Source: CAIJNA01 sp964516815
GTDB lineage: Bacteria > Campylobacterota > Campylobacteria > Campylobacterales > Arcobacteraceae
DNA: 36,258 nucleotides
NCBI GenBank assembly: GCA_964516815.1
Contig: CAZEXK010000015.1
Coordinates: forward strand, 1-36,258
Direction of reading: 5' to 3'
Position 1 is the stretch's first letter. Every line of letters begins with the position of its first letter. Under the pieces are notes generated by a model. The model did no database searches. It saw only the letters and a program-made list of their open reading frames with translations, and was not told the origin of the DNA. Positions 24,965 through 34,197 of the stretch are shown here, piece by piece. The position numbers were made by a program, and so were the translations under genes.

Positions 24965-25777
24965 CTATTTTGTTTTTGCTATTACTTGTGTAAATTTTAC
25001 ATCAGTCATTTCTAATGCTTCAAGATTTACCATCTCATTTTCCCAAAATAATAAAACAGTAGATCCCATTTCAAAGTATCCTAAACAATCACCTTTATTT
25101 ATTTTTAAATCATCATATTCATACACACTAATTTCTTGATTTTCTATGTTAGTATTTACTCTATTTTCAAATTCAAATATCATTTTACCAACATTTAAAG
25201 CGCCCACAAATACCATATAAAATAATTTATCATCTTGTGTCTTACACTCAATAATAACTCTTTCATTTTCAACAAACAATGAGTCTTGTTTATTTAAGTA
25301 TTTAAAATTTACTGGATATAGTTTTCCAGGAACATGAATAAGTTTTGTAATATTACATGTATATACACTATGATATCTATGATAATCTTTAGGACTCAAA
25401 TAAAAATTCATAAAATCACCATTGTGTATTTTTTGTTTATTTTCATCACTTATATATTGAGTAAAAAGTTCATCTACATTGTATTGCATTCCTTTTACTT
25501 GTAATGCGGTGTTATCATTTATTTTACCTTGAGAAGATACAAGTGAATCAGCAGGAGAGATAAATGTTTCTAAAGAATTATCAATTTCTCTTGGAACAAC
25601 CAATGCTCTTGTAAATAAAGCATTTAATGTTTTGTAAGTACTAGGATCTGAAAAATCACTCATGTCAAGTCCAAGTAACTTTACGTATCCATTATTGATA
25701 ATATTTTGTATAGGAGTAGGGAACTGCTTAGTAGCAAAAAGATGAAAGTATTGTGAAATTTTATTTGTAATATGCAT
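24965..25777 (-). CDS. psd: Phosphatidylserine decarboxylase proenzyme
   Basis: Converts phosphatidylserine to phosphatidylethanolamine. It is a pyruvoyl enzyme made by self-cleavage at the GST motif: here MGST with cleavage expected between G238 and S239, giving a roughly 32-residue alpha chain. The Asp (ISPADS, about 77) and His residues (YHRYHSVY, 133/136) of the self-cleavage triad are present. At 270 aa it is of normal size. Its substrate is made by PssA at 12180-12758. Only three bases separate it from the small gene upstream. Confidence 0.95.
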   Translation of the reverse strand: MHITNKISQYFHLFATKQFPTPIQNIINNGYVKLLGLDMSDFSDPSTYKTLNALFTRALVVPREIDNSLETFISPADSLVSSQGKINDNTALQVKGMQYNVDELFTQYISDENKQKIHNGDFMNFYLSPKDYHRYHSVYTCNITKLIHVPGKLYPVNFKYLNKQDSLFVENERVIIECKTQDDKLFYMVFVGALNVGKMIFEFENRVNTNIENQEISVYEYDDLKINKGDCLGYFEMGSTVLLFWENEMVNLEALEMTDVKFTQVIAKTK

Positions 25778-25780
25778 ATT

Positions 25781-26041
25781 TTAACCTTGTGTCAATTCAT
25801 TTTTTAATTTTTCATAATTTAGTTTTTTAATAAGATGTTCTTTTAATTCTTTTAATCTTATATCATCTAATGTCAATTTTTCTTGCATAATATCATCGCT
25901 ATTGTTTTCATTTATCATCAAGAATATTTTGTATTCTTTTTTAGTAAGTCTTATTTTTAATATTTTTTTTAATTCACTTTCTTCTTTTAAATCTTTTTTT
26001 AGTATTTTTATATCTCGTTTTAAGCCCTGTTCTAATGTCAT
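25781..26041 (-). CDS. Small charged coiled-coil protein, unknown
   Basis: An 86-aa, highly charged protein, almost entirely helical by composition (Lys/Glu/Leu with Ile), without signal peptide, membrane segment or Cys. I recognise no family. It begins one base after the surE stop and ends three bases before psd, so it is clearly embedded in the operon and translated with its neighbours. A scaffold or regulatory role is possible but unsupported. Confidence 0.7.
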   Translation of the reverse strand: MTLEQGLKRDIKILKKDLKEESELKKILKIRLTKKEYKIFLMINENNSDDIMQEKLTLDDIRLKELKEHLIKKLNYEKLKNELTQG

Positions 26042-26042
26042 T

Positions 26043-26828
26043 TTATATCCAGTTTTTTAATTTATTTATATCATCATATGATGTAAAGTTTAATGTAATT
26101 GGTGTAATTGAGATTTTGTTTGCTTTTATAGCTTCAAAATCACAATCTTTATTTTTACTCTCTTCCCATACCAAAGGATGCAGTCCAATCCAATGAAATT
26201 CATTTCCCCTAGGATCTGTATGCGTACGACAATCATTGCCATACACTCTATATCCTACTTTTGTAATATTTATACCATTGCATTGTTCTATACTACAAGG
26301 TGGAATATTTATATTTAAAAGCTTTCTTTCTCCCAATGGAAATTCATCTTGAAATATTTTTGTAACTATATCCAAAATAGTCTTTTTCGCCAATAAATAA
26401 TCCCATAAATCTCCCTGCTTTTTTACATTATCATCTAAAACTTGCGAAATAGAAATAGCAGGTATTCCTTGTAATACTGCTTCCATTGCACCTGCAACAG
26501 TGCCACTATATGTTATATCTTCACCCATATTAGAACCAACATTAATGCCAGATATAACCAAATCAGGCAATGCTTTATTTTTATACAAGGTATTAATTCC
26601 TAAAAATATACAGTCCGTAGGTGTACCATCTATTAATTTATAACAATTTTCATCATAAGAACGAAAAGACATAGGAGCACTAAGTGTCATAGAATGTGCA
26701 CAAGCACTTTTATTAGTAGAAGGTGCAACTACGATAATATTTGCAATATCTTTTAATGCATGTATTAAATGTTTTAATCCAATTGCATCAAAGCCATCAT
26801 CGTTTGTTATAAGTATATTTTTTTTCAA
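26043..26828 (-). CDS. surE: 5'/3'-nucleotidase SurE
   Basis: A metal-dependent phosphatase of nucleoside monophosphates and exopolyphosphate, linked to stress survival. The diagnostic ITNDDGFDA supplies metal ligands D10 and D11; VAPSTNKSACAHSMTL and the VISGINVGSNMGED segment carry the other Ser and Asn ligands. The 261-aa size is typical. It begins with TTG, with GAGA upstream. It lies 41 bases after dnaE. Confidence 0.95.
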   Translation of the reverse strand: MKKNILITNDDGFDAIGLKHLIHALKDIANIIVVAPSTNKSACAHSMTLSAPMSFRSYDENCYKLIDGTPTDCIFLGINTLYKNKALPDLVISGINVGSNMGEDITYSGTVAGAMEAVLQGIPAISISQVLDDNVKKQGDLWDYLLAKKTILDIVTKIFQDEFPLGERKLLNINIPPCSIEQCNGINITKVGYRVYGNDCRTHTDPRGNEFHWIGLHPLVWEESKNKDCDFEAIKANKISITPITLNFTSYDDINKLKNWI

Positions 26829-26869
26829 TTTGTTCTCTTTTTTTATTTTTTATTTAAAATATCTATTTA

Positions 26870-29800
26870 CTACTCACAATAAACACCCTCAATAGCATTT
26901 AAAAGTGCAGGCACATTTTTATTTATTTTATATCCACTATCAAGTTCAATATTTCCAAGTTTGGATTTAATAGTAAGTTGCATTTCTCTTTTACCTTGAT
27001 TTGATGATACTATTTCGTGTATTTTATACAATATTGTTTCATCACTAGCATACTCAATAAAAACATTTAAAACTGGCTCTATTTTTTGTATTTTTTTTGT
27101 ATTTAATTTTACATTTTTTGCATCTTTTAAACTCTGTACTTTTTTGATATTAAATTTAGTACCAAAATCATCAACGGTAACTTTAACTCTCATAGATATA
27201 GGTTTATTTAAATCAAAATCTTCTTCTAATTCTTTTATCAAACTGTCAAACATCATAATTTCAAAACTACCGTGCAAATCCATAATAGTAGCTATTCCAA
27301 AAGGGTTACCTTTTTTTGATATCTTTTTTTGTATACTTTCTACTTTACCAACAAGTAAAGTCTCACTACCATCGGCTAGTTCATCAAATTCTGAAGATAA
27401 AGTATATATTATTTCATCTAGTCTTTGTCTATATTCATCCAATGGATGTCCAGATACATAAAATCCTAAACTCTCTTTTTCAAACTCTAATATTTCTTTA
27501 TTATCATATTCTGGCATATTTTTTAAATCAATACTAACAGATTTCATACTTTCATCATCTCCAAAAAGTGAACCTATTGCTTGTTTTTTAGCTTGACTAG
27601 CTTTTCCCACTGTTTCAACTATATATTCTAGTTGTTCAAGCATGGCTTGTCTTGTGTATCCAAAGACATCCATACCACCTGATTTAATCAAAGTTTCTAT
27701 TACTCTTTTATTTACTTTACTACCATCAATTCTTGATATAAAATCACTCAGACTAGTAAAGTCTTCATTTCCTCTTGCTTTTATAATTGTATTTATAGCA
27801 ATATCTCCAGCACCCTTAAGCGCACCCATACCAAAGAATACTACTTCTTTATTATTTATATTATTAGCAGAAAATACCAAATAAGATTTATTTACATTAG
27901 GAGGTACAAGCTCAAAGCCCATTCGTTTTACCTCATCTACATATTTTACAACCTTATCAGTATTGTCTTTTTCACTTGTAAGCAATGCAGCCATAAACTC
28001 CGTTGGATAATATTTTTTTAAATATGAAGTATAAAAAGTAACCATAGCATATGCAGCACTATGTGATTTATTAAATCCATAACCTGCAAACTTAACAATC
28101 AAATCAAACAACTCTTCACAATGCTCTTTTACATAACCTTTTTTTACTCCACCAATTGCAAATTCATCTTTTAATCTATCCATCTCTTCTTTTATTTTTT
28201 TACCCATTGCTCTTCTAACTAAGTCAGCACCACCCAATGAAAATCCACCAATGACTTGTACTATTTGCATAACTTGTTCTTGATAAACAATAACACCATA
28301 AGTTGGTTCTAGTATAGGTTTTAAAGGCTCTTCAAATTCATCATAAAAATAATCAATCTTAGCTCGTCCATGTTTTCTGTCAATAAAGTCATCAAGCATA
28401 CCAGACTCCATTGGTCCTGGTCTATACAAGGCTAGTACAGCAATTATATCTTCGAAGTTATCTGGTTTTAGTCTTCTACATAAATCTTGCATACCAGAAG
28501 ACTCAATTTGAAACAATCCTACAGTATGTCCTGTACATATTAAATCATACACCTCTTTGTCATTTACATCTTGTTCAATAAAGTTTATTCTATGTCCATG
28601 TCTTTGATGTATTAATTGTAATGCATTTTCAATTACTGTTAAAGTTTTAAGTCCTAAGAAATCAAACTTTATTAAATCTACATCTTCAACATACTTTCCA
28701 TTATATTGTGTAGCAATAGTATCAAGTCCTGAAGGCTTAAATAAAGGAGTTTTTGTCCACAATGGTTCATTTGATATAACAACACCTGCTGCATGTGTTC
28801 CTGCATTTCTATTTAATCCTTCTAATGCTAATGCGTAAGTCCATACTCTTTGAGCCTTAGGATCACTCTCACAAAGTTCTCTAATTTTTGGTTCTTTCTC
28901 CCAAGAGTCAGCTAGATTAATTCCTAGTTCATCTGGTATAAGTTTGGCCATAGCATCAGCTTGAGAATATGGCATATCAAGTACTCTTGCAACATCTCTT
29001 ATAACACCTTTTGCTAAAAGCTTACCAAAAGTGATAATTTGAGCTACATTATTTCTTCCATATTTTTCAACAGTATAATCAATAACTTCTTGCCTTCTAG
29101 CTTGACAAAAATCCATATCAATATCTGGCATTGATATACGCTCAGGATTTAAAAATCGCTCAAATAATAATCCATAAGGTATAGGATCAATATCTGTAAT
29201 TTCCATACAAAATGCTACTAAAGAACCAGCAGCCGAACCTCTTCCTGGACCTACAGGAACTTTTATAGATTTTCCATAAGCAACAAAATCCCAAACAATA
29301 AGCATATAACCTGGAAATTTCATATTATTTATAATATCAATCTCTACTTGCAATCTATCTTTATACTCTTGGTGTTTTTCTTTAGATACTATTTTTAATC
29401 TCTTTTCTAAACCAGACCAACACTCACTTATAAATAATACCTTGTCATTTTCCAATGAATACTCAACTTCTGGTTCGGGTGCATCTAAACCTAAGTCTTT
29501 TAATTTTTCTAAAGTAAATTTAAAATTAGGAGGAGTAGGATCTCCTAGTTTTATTTCTAGATTACATTTATTTGATATTTCTTGTGTATGTTCTATGGCT
29601 TCTGGAATATCAGCATAAAGCATTGCCATTTGTTGTGGACTTTTTACATAAAATTCATGTACGCTATGACGCATACGATTTGGATCATCATATAGCTTAT
29701 TCATAGCTATACACATAAATGCTTCATGTGCTTCTGCATCTTTTTGATTTGTATAATGAGTATCGTTTGTAGCTACTATTTTTATACCTGTTTCCTTAGA

Positions 29801-30415
29801 TATGTTTATAATATCATTATCTATATAATGTTGATCTACTATTCCATGTCGCATAATTTCTAAATAAAAATCATCTCCAAATATATCTTTATATTCTAAA
29901 GCAACTCTTTTAGCTTCATCATATCCTTTTGCCCCATTTTTAACATTTCGTTCATTTTTTAAATTTAAATGCCAGTTTACTTCACCTTGTAAACATGCAG
30001 CACTACAAACTAAACCCTCAGAGTTTTCTCTTAATAATTTTTTATTTATTCTAGGATAATAATAAAATCCATGCATATATGCTTGAGAAGACAAATACAT
30101 AAGATTTTTATAACCTATATCATTTTTAGCATACAAACATAAATGAAATCTTTTTTTAGTAGTTTTATCGCCTATATCTTCTTCATTGTGAATATAAGCT
30201 TCCATTCCAATTATTGGTTTTATTCCATTTTTTAACATTTCTTTATAAAAAGTAATAGTACCAAACATATTACCATGATCAGTCATTGCTACGCTTTTCA
30301 TACCTAGTTCTTTTATTTTTTTAGCAAGATCTGGAATTTTGTTTGCACCATCGAGCATAGAGTACTCAGTATGGAGGTGTAAGTGGGTGAATTGTTGAAC
30401 TGGTTTTGGTGACAT
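26870..30415 (-). CDS. dnaE: DNA polymerase III alpha subunit
   Basis: The replicative polymerase, about 1181 aa. The N-terminal PHP domain starts QFTHLHLHTEYSMLDG. The catalytic aspartates lie in MPDIDMDF, preceded by GPGRGSAAGSLVAF. Helix-hairpin-helix and OB domains follow (about 800-1050), with a C-terminal tail for clamp-loader contact. The frame opens at TTG 30466, but a TATAAT box at 30441-30446 lies inside that extension and the next ATG at 30415 gives MSPKPVQQFTHLHLH, matching the family start. I therefore use 30415. The surE-psd genes follow on the same strand. Confidence 0.97.
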   Translation of the reverse strand: MSPKPVQQFTHLHLHTEYSMLDGANKIPDLAKKIKELGMKSVAMTDHGNMFGTITFYKEMLKNGIKPIIGMEAYIHNEEDIGDKTTKKRFHLCLYAKNDIGYKNLMYLSSQAYMHGFYYYPRINKKLLRENSEGLVCSAACLQGEVNWHLNLKNERNVKNGAKGYDEAKRVALEYKDIFGDDFYLEIMRHGIVDQHYIDNDIINISKETGIKIVATNDTHYTNQKDAEAHEAFMCIAMNKLYDDPNRMRHSVHEFYVKSPQQMAMLYADIPEAIEHTQEISNKCNLEIKLGDPTPPNFKFTLEKLKDLGLDAPEPEVEYSLENDKVLFISECWSGLEKRLKIVSKEKHQEYKDRLQVEIDIINNMKFPGYMLIVWDFVAYGKSIKVPVGPGRGSAAGSLVAFCMEITDIDPIPYGLLFERFLNPERISMPDIDMDFCQARRQEVIDYTVEKYGRNNVAQIITFGKLLAKGVIRDVARVLDMPYSQADAMAKLIPDELGINLADSWEKEPKIRELCESDPKAQRVWTYALALEGLNRNAGTHAAGVVISNEPLWTKTPLFKPSGLDTIATQYNGKYVEDVDLIKFDFLGLKTLTVIENALQLIHQRHGHRINFIEQDVNDKEVYDLICTGHTVGLFQIESSGMQDLCRRLKPDNFEDIIAVLALYRPGPMESGMLDDFIDRKHGRAKIDYFYDEFEEPLKPILEPTYGVIVYQEQVMQIVQVIGGFSLGGADLVRRAMGKKIKEEMDRLKDEFAIGGVKKGYVKEHCEELFDLIVKFAGYGFNKSHSAAYAMVTFYTSYLKKYYPTEFMAALLTSEKDNTDKVVKYVDEVKRMGFELVPPNVNKSYLVFSANNINNKEVVFFGMGALKGAGDIAINTIIKARGNEDFTSLSDFISRIDGSKVNKRVIETLIKSGGMDVFGYTRQAMLEQLEYIVETVGKASQAKKQAIGSLFGDDESMKSVSIDLKNMPEYDNKEILEFEKESLGFYVSGHPLDEYRQRLDEIIYTLSSEFDELADGSETLLVGKVESIQKKISKKGNPFGIATIMDLHGSFEIMMFDSLIKELEEDFDLNKPISMRVKVTVDDFGTKFNIKKVQSLKDAKNVKLNTKKIQKIEPVLNVFIEYASDETILYKIHEIVSSNQGKREMQLTIKSKLGNIELDSGYKINKNVPALLNAIEGVYCE

Positions 30416-30440
30416 ACTATTAACTTTGTTATTTTTTAAT

Positions 30441-30446
30441 ATTATA
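30441..30446 (-). promoter_or_regulatory. Probable -10 box of dnaE
   Basis: TATAAT on the minus strand, 25 bases upstream of the ATG at 30415; it places the transcript start near 30434 and rules against the TTG start at 30466. Confidence 0.55.
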
Positions 30447-30500
30447 CCTAATTCATTATATTGCAAAGGTAAATGTAAGTGTATTTTAATGATAAAGTCA

Positions 30501-30506
30501 TATAAT
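30501..30506 (+). promoter_or_regulatory. Probable -10 box touching the DUF3108 start
   Basis: TATAAT ends five bases before the ATG at 30512, and no Shine-Dalgarno sequence is present. Transcription would begin at about the ATG. The -35 region shows no good match. Confidence 0.4.
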
Positions 30507-30511
30507 TATAA

Positions 30512-31276
30512 ATGAAAATTTTAATTCTTATTTGTTTATTTATTTTATACCCCCAAGCAAAAACTATTACAGCTAATTTTCATATCTCTTATGGCCTTTT
30601 TTCAAATATGGGTGAAACTAACGCAAGTATCTCTATAGATAATAAAAATAATTACAAAATCATAGTAAAAGCAAAAGCAACAGGAATTGCAAGTTTTTTT
30701 AGCAATAATTTAATCGAAACATACACAAGTCAAGGTACAGTAGTAAATAAAATTTACAAAACAAATTTATTTACAAAACATACCAAAACTAATTCAAAAG
30801 AAAAATATTTTGAATATAAATTTAATCATAATAAAAAAATCATCACATTAAGTACCACAAAAAAAATAAAAAAATATGATTATTCAAAAGATATTACAAC
30901 TTTTAAATGGAAAACACAATCAAACAAAACCATATTATCTTTTTATGGTAAAGAAGATATCTTAAGTTTATTTTTTAATATCAAAAACTATCTAAAAGAT
31001 TTTAAACAAGGACAATTACATCAAATAACTGCTATTGGTTCTAGTATAAAAAGAAAAGGCAAAATAGACTTAATCATACCAAAAGGAAATAAATATACTA
31101 GCTTGCAAAAAATATTAAAAAGAAAAAACAATATACTAATAGTAAAAATTTATACAAATATTTTTTCAAGTACTAGTGGAAAATTACTTATAAGTTTAAA
31201 TGACCAAGGAATTTGCAACAAAGCAATATTGGAAGATGTCTTGTTTTTTGGAGATGTAACAGCTGTATTAAAATAA
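30512..31276 (+). CDS. Exported DUF3108-like protein
   Basis: A 254-aa protein with an N-terminal signal sequence (about 1-16, MKILILICLFILYPQAK), so periplasmic or outer-membrane associated. It is Lys/Asn-rich, beta-strand in character, and has the LFSNMGETNASI/YKIIVKAKATGIASFF layout of DUF3108 (about 28-70). Function is unknown. It is divergent from dnaE and convergent with the LpxH-like gene, with only one base between the stops. Translation seems to lack an RBS and may be leaderless. Confidence 0.75.
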   Translation: MKILILICLFILYPQAKTITANFHISYGLFSNMGETNASISIDNKNNYKIIVKAKATGIASFFSNNLIETYTSQGTVVNKIYKTNLFTKHTKTNSKEKYFEYKFNHNKKIITLSTTKKIKKYDYSKDITTFKWKTQSNKTILSFYGKEDILSLFFNIKNYLKDFKQGQLHQITAIGSSIKRKGKIDLIIPKGNKYTSLQKILKRKNNILIVKIYTNIFSSTSGKLLISLNDQGICNKAILEDVLFFGDVTAVLK

Positions 31277-31277
31277 A

Positions 31278-31967
31278 TTAAACAAAAACAAATTCGCAGT
31301 TTATTATTTGCATATATTTGTTATTAACGGCTAAAGAAGAAAGATTAATATAGTTTTCATATCTTTTGCCTTGATGAAAATGTCCTTCTATTACAATATC
31401 TACATTCAGATGTTTATATGCTTGTATCCTTTTTTTTGCAAAGTTTTCAAAGTCTGTAAATTCATGAGAAATATTTTTATTCATAAGCCATTTATCAAGA
31501 TTTGAAGAAATGATATTTTTAATATCTAAAAAATTAAAAAGTTTTAACACAAATGTATTTCTAATGATAAAAGTATATATATTATATGATATTGGAGTAA
31601 AGATATCTCCATGTGCTAGTGCTATTTGTTTATTGTTATGTTTAAATATAAGTGCTTGTTTATTTCTAGGAAATATTTCAATATTTGGAAAAATATTTTT
31701 TAAATTAAAGTCATGATTCCCTTCTAAATAAATTATTTCTATTTGATTTGTTAAAAGATTTATAAGATTTATAACTTCTTGATTTTTTCTTTTAAAATAA
31801 GTAATTTCTTCGCTTAAAAAATCAAACATATCACCCATAAGTATTAGTTGTGAAGTGATTATTTTTTTATTTAAAATATTATTTAATAAAACAAATAATT
31901 CTTGTTTGTTATTATTATAGTGGGCATCTGCAATAAATAAAGCATCATGTTTTAAATTAATTGGCAT
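31278..31967 (-). CDS. lpxH: LpxH-like metallophosphoesterase
   Basis: A calcineurin-type phosphoesterase of 229 aa. Metal ligands are visible in order: IADAHYN (D13, H15), LMGDMFDF, LEGNHDF, the LAHGD and GHFHQG motifs. LpxH hydrolyses UDP-2,3-diacylglucosamine to lipid X in lipid A synthesis; the motif set fits, and lpxD is also in the window, but other phosphoesterases share these motifs. ATG at 31967 is used; a TTG at 31973 is also in frame. It overlaps the argC 3' end by 11 bases. Confidence 0.72.
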   Translation of the reverse strand: MPINLKHDALFIADAHYNNNKQELFVLLNNILNKKIITSQLILMGDMFDFLSEEITYFKRKNQEVINLINLLTNQIEIIYLEGNHDFNLKNIFPNIEIFPRNKQALIFKHNNKQIALAHGDIFTPISYNIYTFIIRNTFVLKLFNFLDIKNIISSNLDKWLMNKNISHEFTDFENFAKKRIQAYKHLNVDIVIEGHFHQGKRYENYINLSSLAVNNKYMQIINCEFVFV

Positions 31968-32973
31968 GAGCAATTACAGGTACACCCATATCTTCTGGTA
32001 AATCAAACATCAAGTTTGCATTTACAAGTGCCGCACTTGATGCACCTTTTAGTAGATTGTCTATACTTGAAGATACAAAAATATCATTCCCATTTTGTTC
32101 TACAAAAATATCGCAAAAGTTTGTTCCTGTTGTATTTTTTATACTAACTGGTATATCTGATATTCTTATAAATTTTTCATTTTTATAATAATTTTTTAAT
32201 ACATTTTTTGCATCAATATTGGCATTTAATGTAGCATAAACACTCACCAACATTCCCCTAGATACAGGAATTAAATGAGGTACAAAATTTATTTTTAAAT
32301 TCTTTTTTCCTACAAGTGAAATTTTTTCAACAATTTCAGGAGAATGCCTATGTTTTAGTACATTGTATGCAAACATATTTTCATTAATATTTACAAATGT
32401 AGTCATATTGTTTAGCTTTATTCCAGCTCCTGTCAATCCACTTTTTGCATCAATAAATATACTCTGATTTTCATTTAAATACTCCATAAATGGCATAATA
32501 GCTAAAATTGATGCAGTAGGATAACAACCAGGATTTGCAACTAAATTTGCATTTTTTATTTCATCTTTATAAAATTCTGGCAATCCATACACTGCATTTT
32601 GTAAATTATTTTTATCTTCATGTTCACAATAATATTTTTCATAAGTATCAATCTTTAGTCTATAATCCGCACTCAAATCAACAACTTTTAAGCCCATAAT
32701 CAACAAGTCTTTAGCATAAGCCATTGAAGCTTTATGTGGTAGTGCTAAGAAAACTAAAGAAGAAGTATCTTTAATATCATTTATATTTACTTTATGTACT
32801 TCTAAATCACAAATTCCATTCAAACAAGGATGTATTTTATTTATTTTTGTTTCACCACTTGTATTTGCTAAATAACTTATATTAAATACATCATGATTCA
32901 TTAACATTTTTACAAGTTCTAAACCTGTATATCCACTAACACCTACAATTGCTACATTTACTTTATTTTTCAT
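31957..32973 (-). CDS. argC: N-acetyl-gamma-glutamyl-phosphate reductase
   Basis: The third step of arginine synthesis, NADPH-dependent reduction of N-acetylglutamyl phosphate. The 338-aa protein has the N-terminal cofactor motif GVSGYTG (11-17), the catalytic Cys150 in ANPGCYPTA, and the C-terminal NTTGTN segment. It overlaps greA upstream by 11 bases and the LpxH-like gene downstream, so three unrelated functions share one message. Confidence 0.96.
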   Translation of the reverse strand: MKNKVNVAIVGVSGYTGLELVKMLMNHDVFNISYLANTSGETKINKIHPCLNGICDLEVHKVNINDIKDTSSLVFLALPHKASMAYAKDLLIMGLKVVDLSADYRLKIDTYEKYYCEHEDKNNLQNAVYGLPEFYKDEIKNANLVANPGCYPTASILAIMPFMEYLNENQSIFIDAKSGLTGAGIKLNNMTTFVNINENMFAYNVLKHRHSPEIVEKISLVGKKNLKINFVPHLIPVSRGMLVSVYATLNANIDAKNVLKNYYKNEKFIRISDIPVSIKNTTGTNFCDIFVEQNGNDIFVSSSIDNLLKGASSAALVNANLMFDLPEDMGVPVIAHAN

Positions 32974-33439
32974 AATATATTTTTTCTATTTCAAGTTCTT
33001 TTTTTCCGCCTGGAAGATGAACAGTAACTTCATCTCCTTCACTTTTCCCCAAAATTTGTTTTGCCAAAGGAGAATGAAACGAAATATGACCAATATCTGG
33101 ATTACTATCATGAGAACTAACTATTTTATATGTAATTTCTTTTTCAGTAGAAATATCAATAAGCTTAACAGTTGAATAAAAAGATATTTTTTCATGTGTC
33201 AACGTAGAAGGGTCAACTACAACTGCTTTAGTAATTTTATCTTCTAAGTCTGCTATTCTTTTATTTATATTAGCCTGATCTTCTTTTGCTGCATGATATT
33301 CTGCATTTTCTTTTAAGTCTCCTAATTGTCTAGCTTCTTCTATTGCTACTAATATTTTTGGTCTTTGCACCAATTTCATATCATTTAAAAGAGCCGTTAA
33401 AGTATCAAAACCTTCATTTGTCATTGGTTCTTGTTGCAT
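32963..33439 (-). CDS. greA: Transcript cleavage factor GreA
   Basis: Rescues backtracked RNA polymerase by stimulating transcript cleavage in the secondary channel. The 158-aa protein has the N-terminal coiled coil with the acidic tip: EARQLGDLKENAEYHAAKEDQ (about 45-65) holds the Asp and Glu that bind catalytic Mg. The C-terminal domain lies at about 80-158 (ISFHSPLAKQILGKSEGDEV). AAGGA precedes the ATG at 33439. It heads the greA-argC operon and is divergent from tcdA. Confidence 0.96.
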   Translation of the reverse strand: MQQEPMTNEGFDTLTALLNDMKLVQRPKILVAIEEARQLGDLKENAEYHAAKEDQANINKRIADLEDKITKAVVVDPSTLTHEKISFYSTVKLIDISTEKEITYKIVSSHDSNPDIGHISFHSPLAKQILGKSEGDEVTVHLPGGKKELEIEKIYYEK

Positions 33440-33471
33440 TAGTTAATCCTTAATATTATTTATATATGTGA

Positions 33472-33477
33472 TATAAT
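33472..33477 (+). promoter_or_regulatory. Probable -10 box of tcdA in the greA-tcdA gap
   Basis: TATAAT inside the near-palindrome GATATAATATC, 28 bases upstream of the tcdA ATG. The reverse strand (GATATTATATC) could also serve greA, so the 56-base gap probably holds both promoters. Confidence 0.45.
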
Positions 33478-33504
33478 ATCAAAAAAAATAATAAAGTGTG
33501 TTTA

Positions 33505-34143
33505 ATGGATAGATTTCAAAGATGTAAAATGTTATTTGGTGATAAGTTTGAAGCTATACAAAACATGAATATCCTGATTTTAGGTGTTGGTGGTGTTGGT
33601 TCTCATGCATTAGATTGTTTATATAGATCAGGTGTCAAAAATATTACAATCATTGATTATGATACTTTTGATATAACAAATCAAAACAGACAAATTGGAA
33701 GTGAACATATAAACACTAGTAAAGTTCAAACATTACAAGAATTATATCCGGGTATTGAAATAAAACATGAAAAAATAACAAAAAATTGGGTTCATAGCAG
33801 TGATTTGTTTTCTTATGACTTTATATTTGATTGTATTGATGAAGTTTATGTAAAAGTTGAATTGATTAAAAAATACTATAAAACTATAATCACAACATCA
33901 GGATCAGCTAGAAGAATAGACACTACAAAAATACAATACATTTCTATTTGGGATACACACAATGATCCATTTATTAAAATGATAAGAAAACTATTAAAAA
34001 AAGATAAATTTAAGAAAAAATTAAAGATAGTATTTTCATCAGAATTACCAATAAGTGAAGACAAAGGTTCATTTGTTGGTGTTACTGCGACTTTTGGCTT
34101 ATTTATGTGTTCCATTGCTATAAATAATATTTTAAGCAAATAA
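33505..34143 (+). CDS. tcdA: tRNA threonylcarbamoyladenosine dehydratase
   Basis: An E1-like (ThiF/MoeB) adenylating enzyme that cyclises t6A37 of tRNA. The start MDRFQRCKMLFG is the family signature; GVGGVGSHALDCLYRSG is the nucleotide-binding loop and DYDTFDITNQNRQ supplies the Asp and the NR motif. At 212 aa it is shorter than the roughly 250-270 aa E. coli homologue, mainly by the C-terminus. The frame opens at GTG 33496, but ATG 33505 matches the family. The RBS is weak. Confidence 0.9.
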   Translation: MDRFQRCKMLFGDKFEAIQNMNILILGVGGVGSHALDCLYRSGVKNITIIDYDTFDITNQNRQIGSEHINTSKVQTLQELYPGIEIKHEKITKNWVHSSDLFSYDFIFDCIDEVYVKVELIKKYYKTIITTSGSARRIDTTKIQYISIWDTHNDPFIKMIRKLLKKDKFKKKLKIVFSSELPISEDKGSFVGVTATFGLFMCSIAINNILSK

Positions 34144-34197
34144 TAGATATTATTACTAAAAGAAACAATTATTTAATTATACATAAAGGATAATCTT

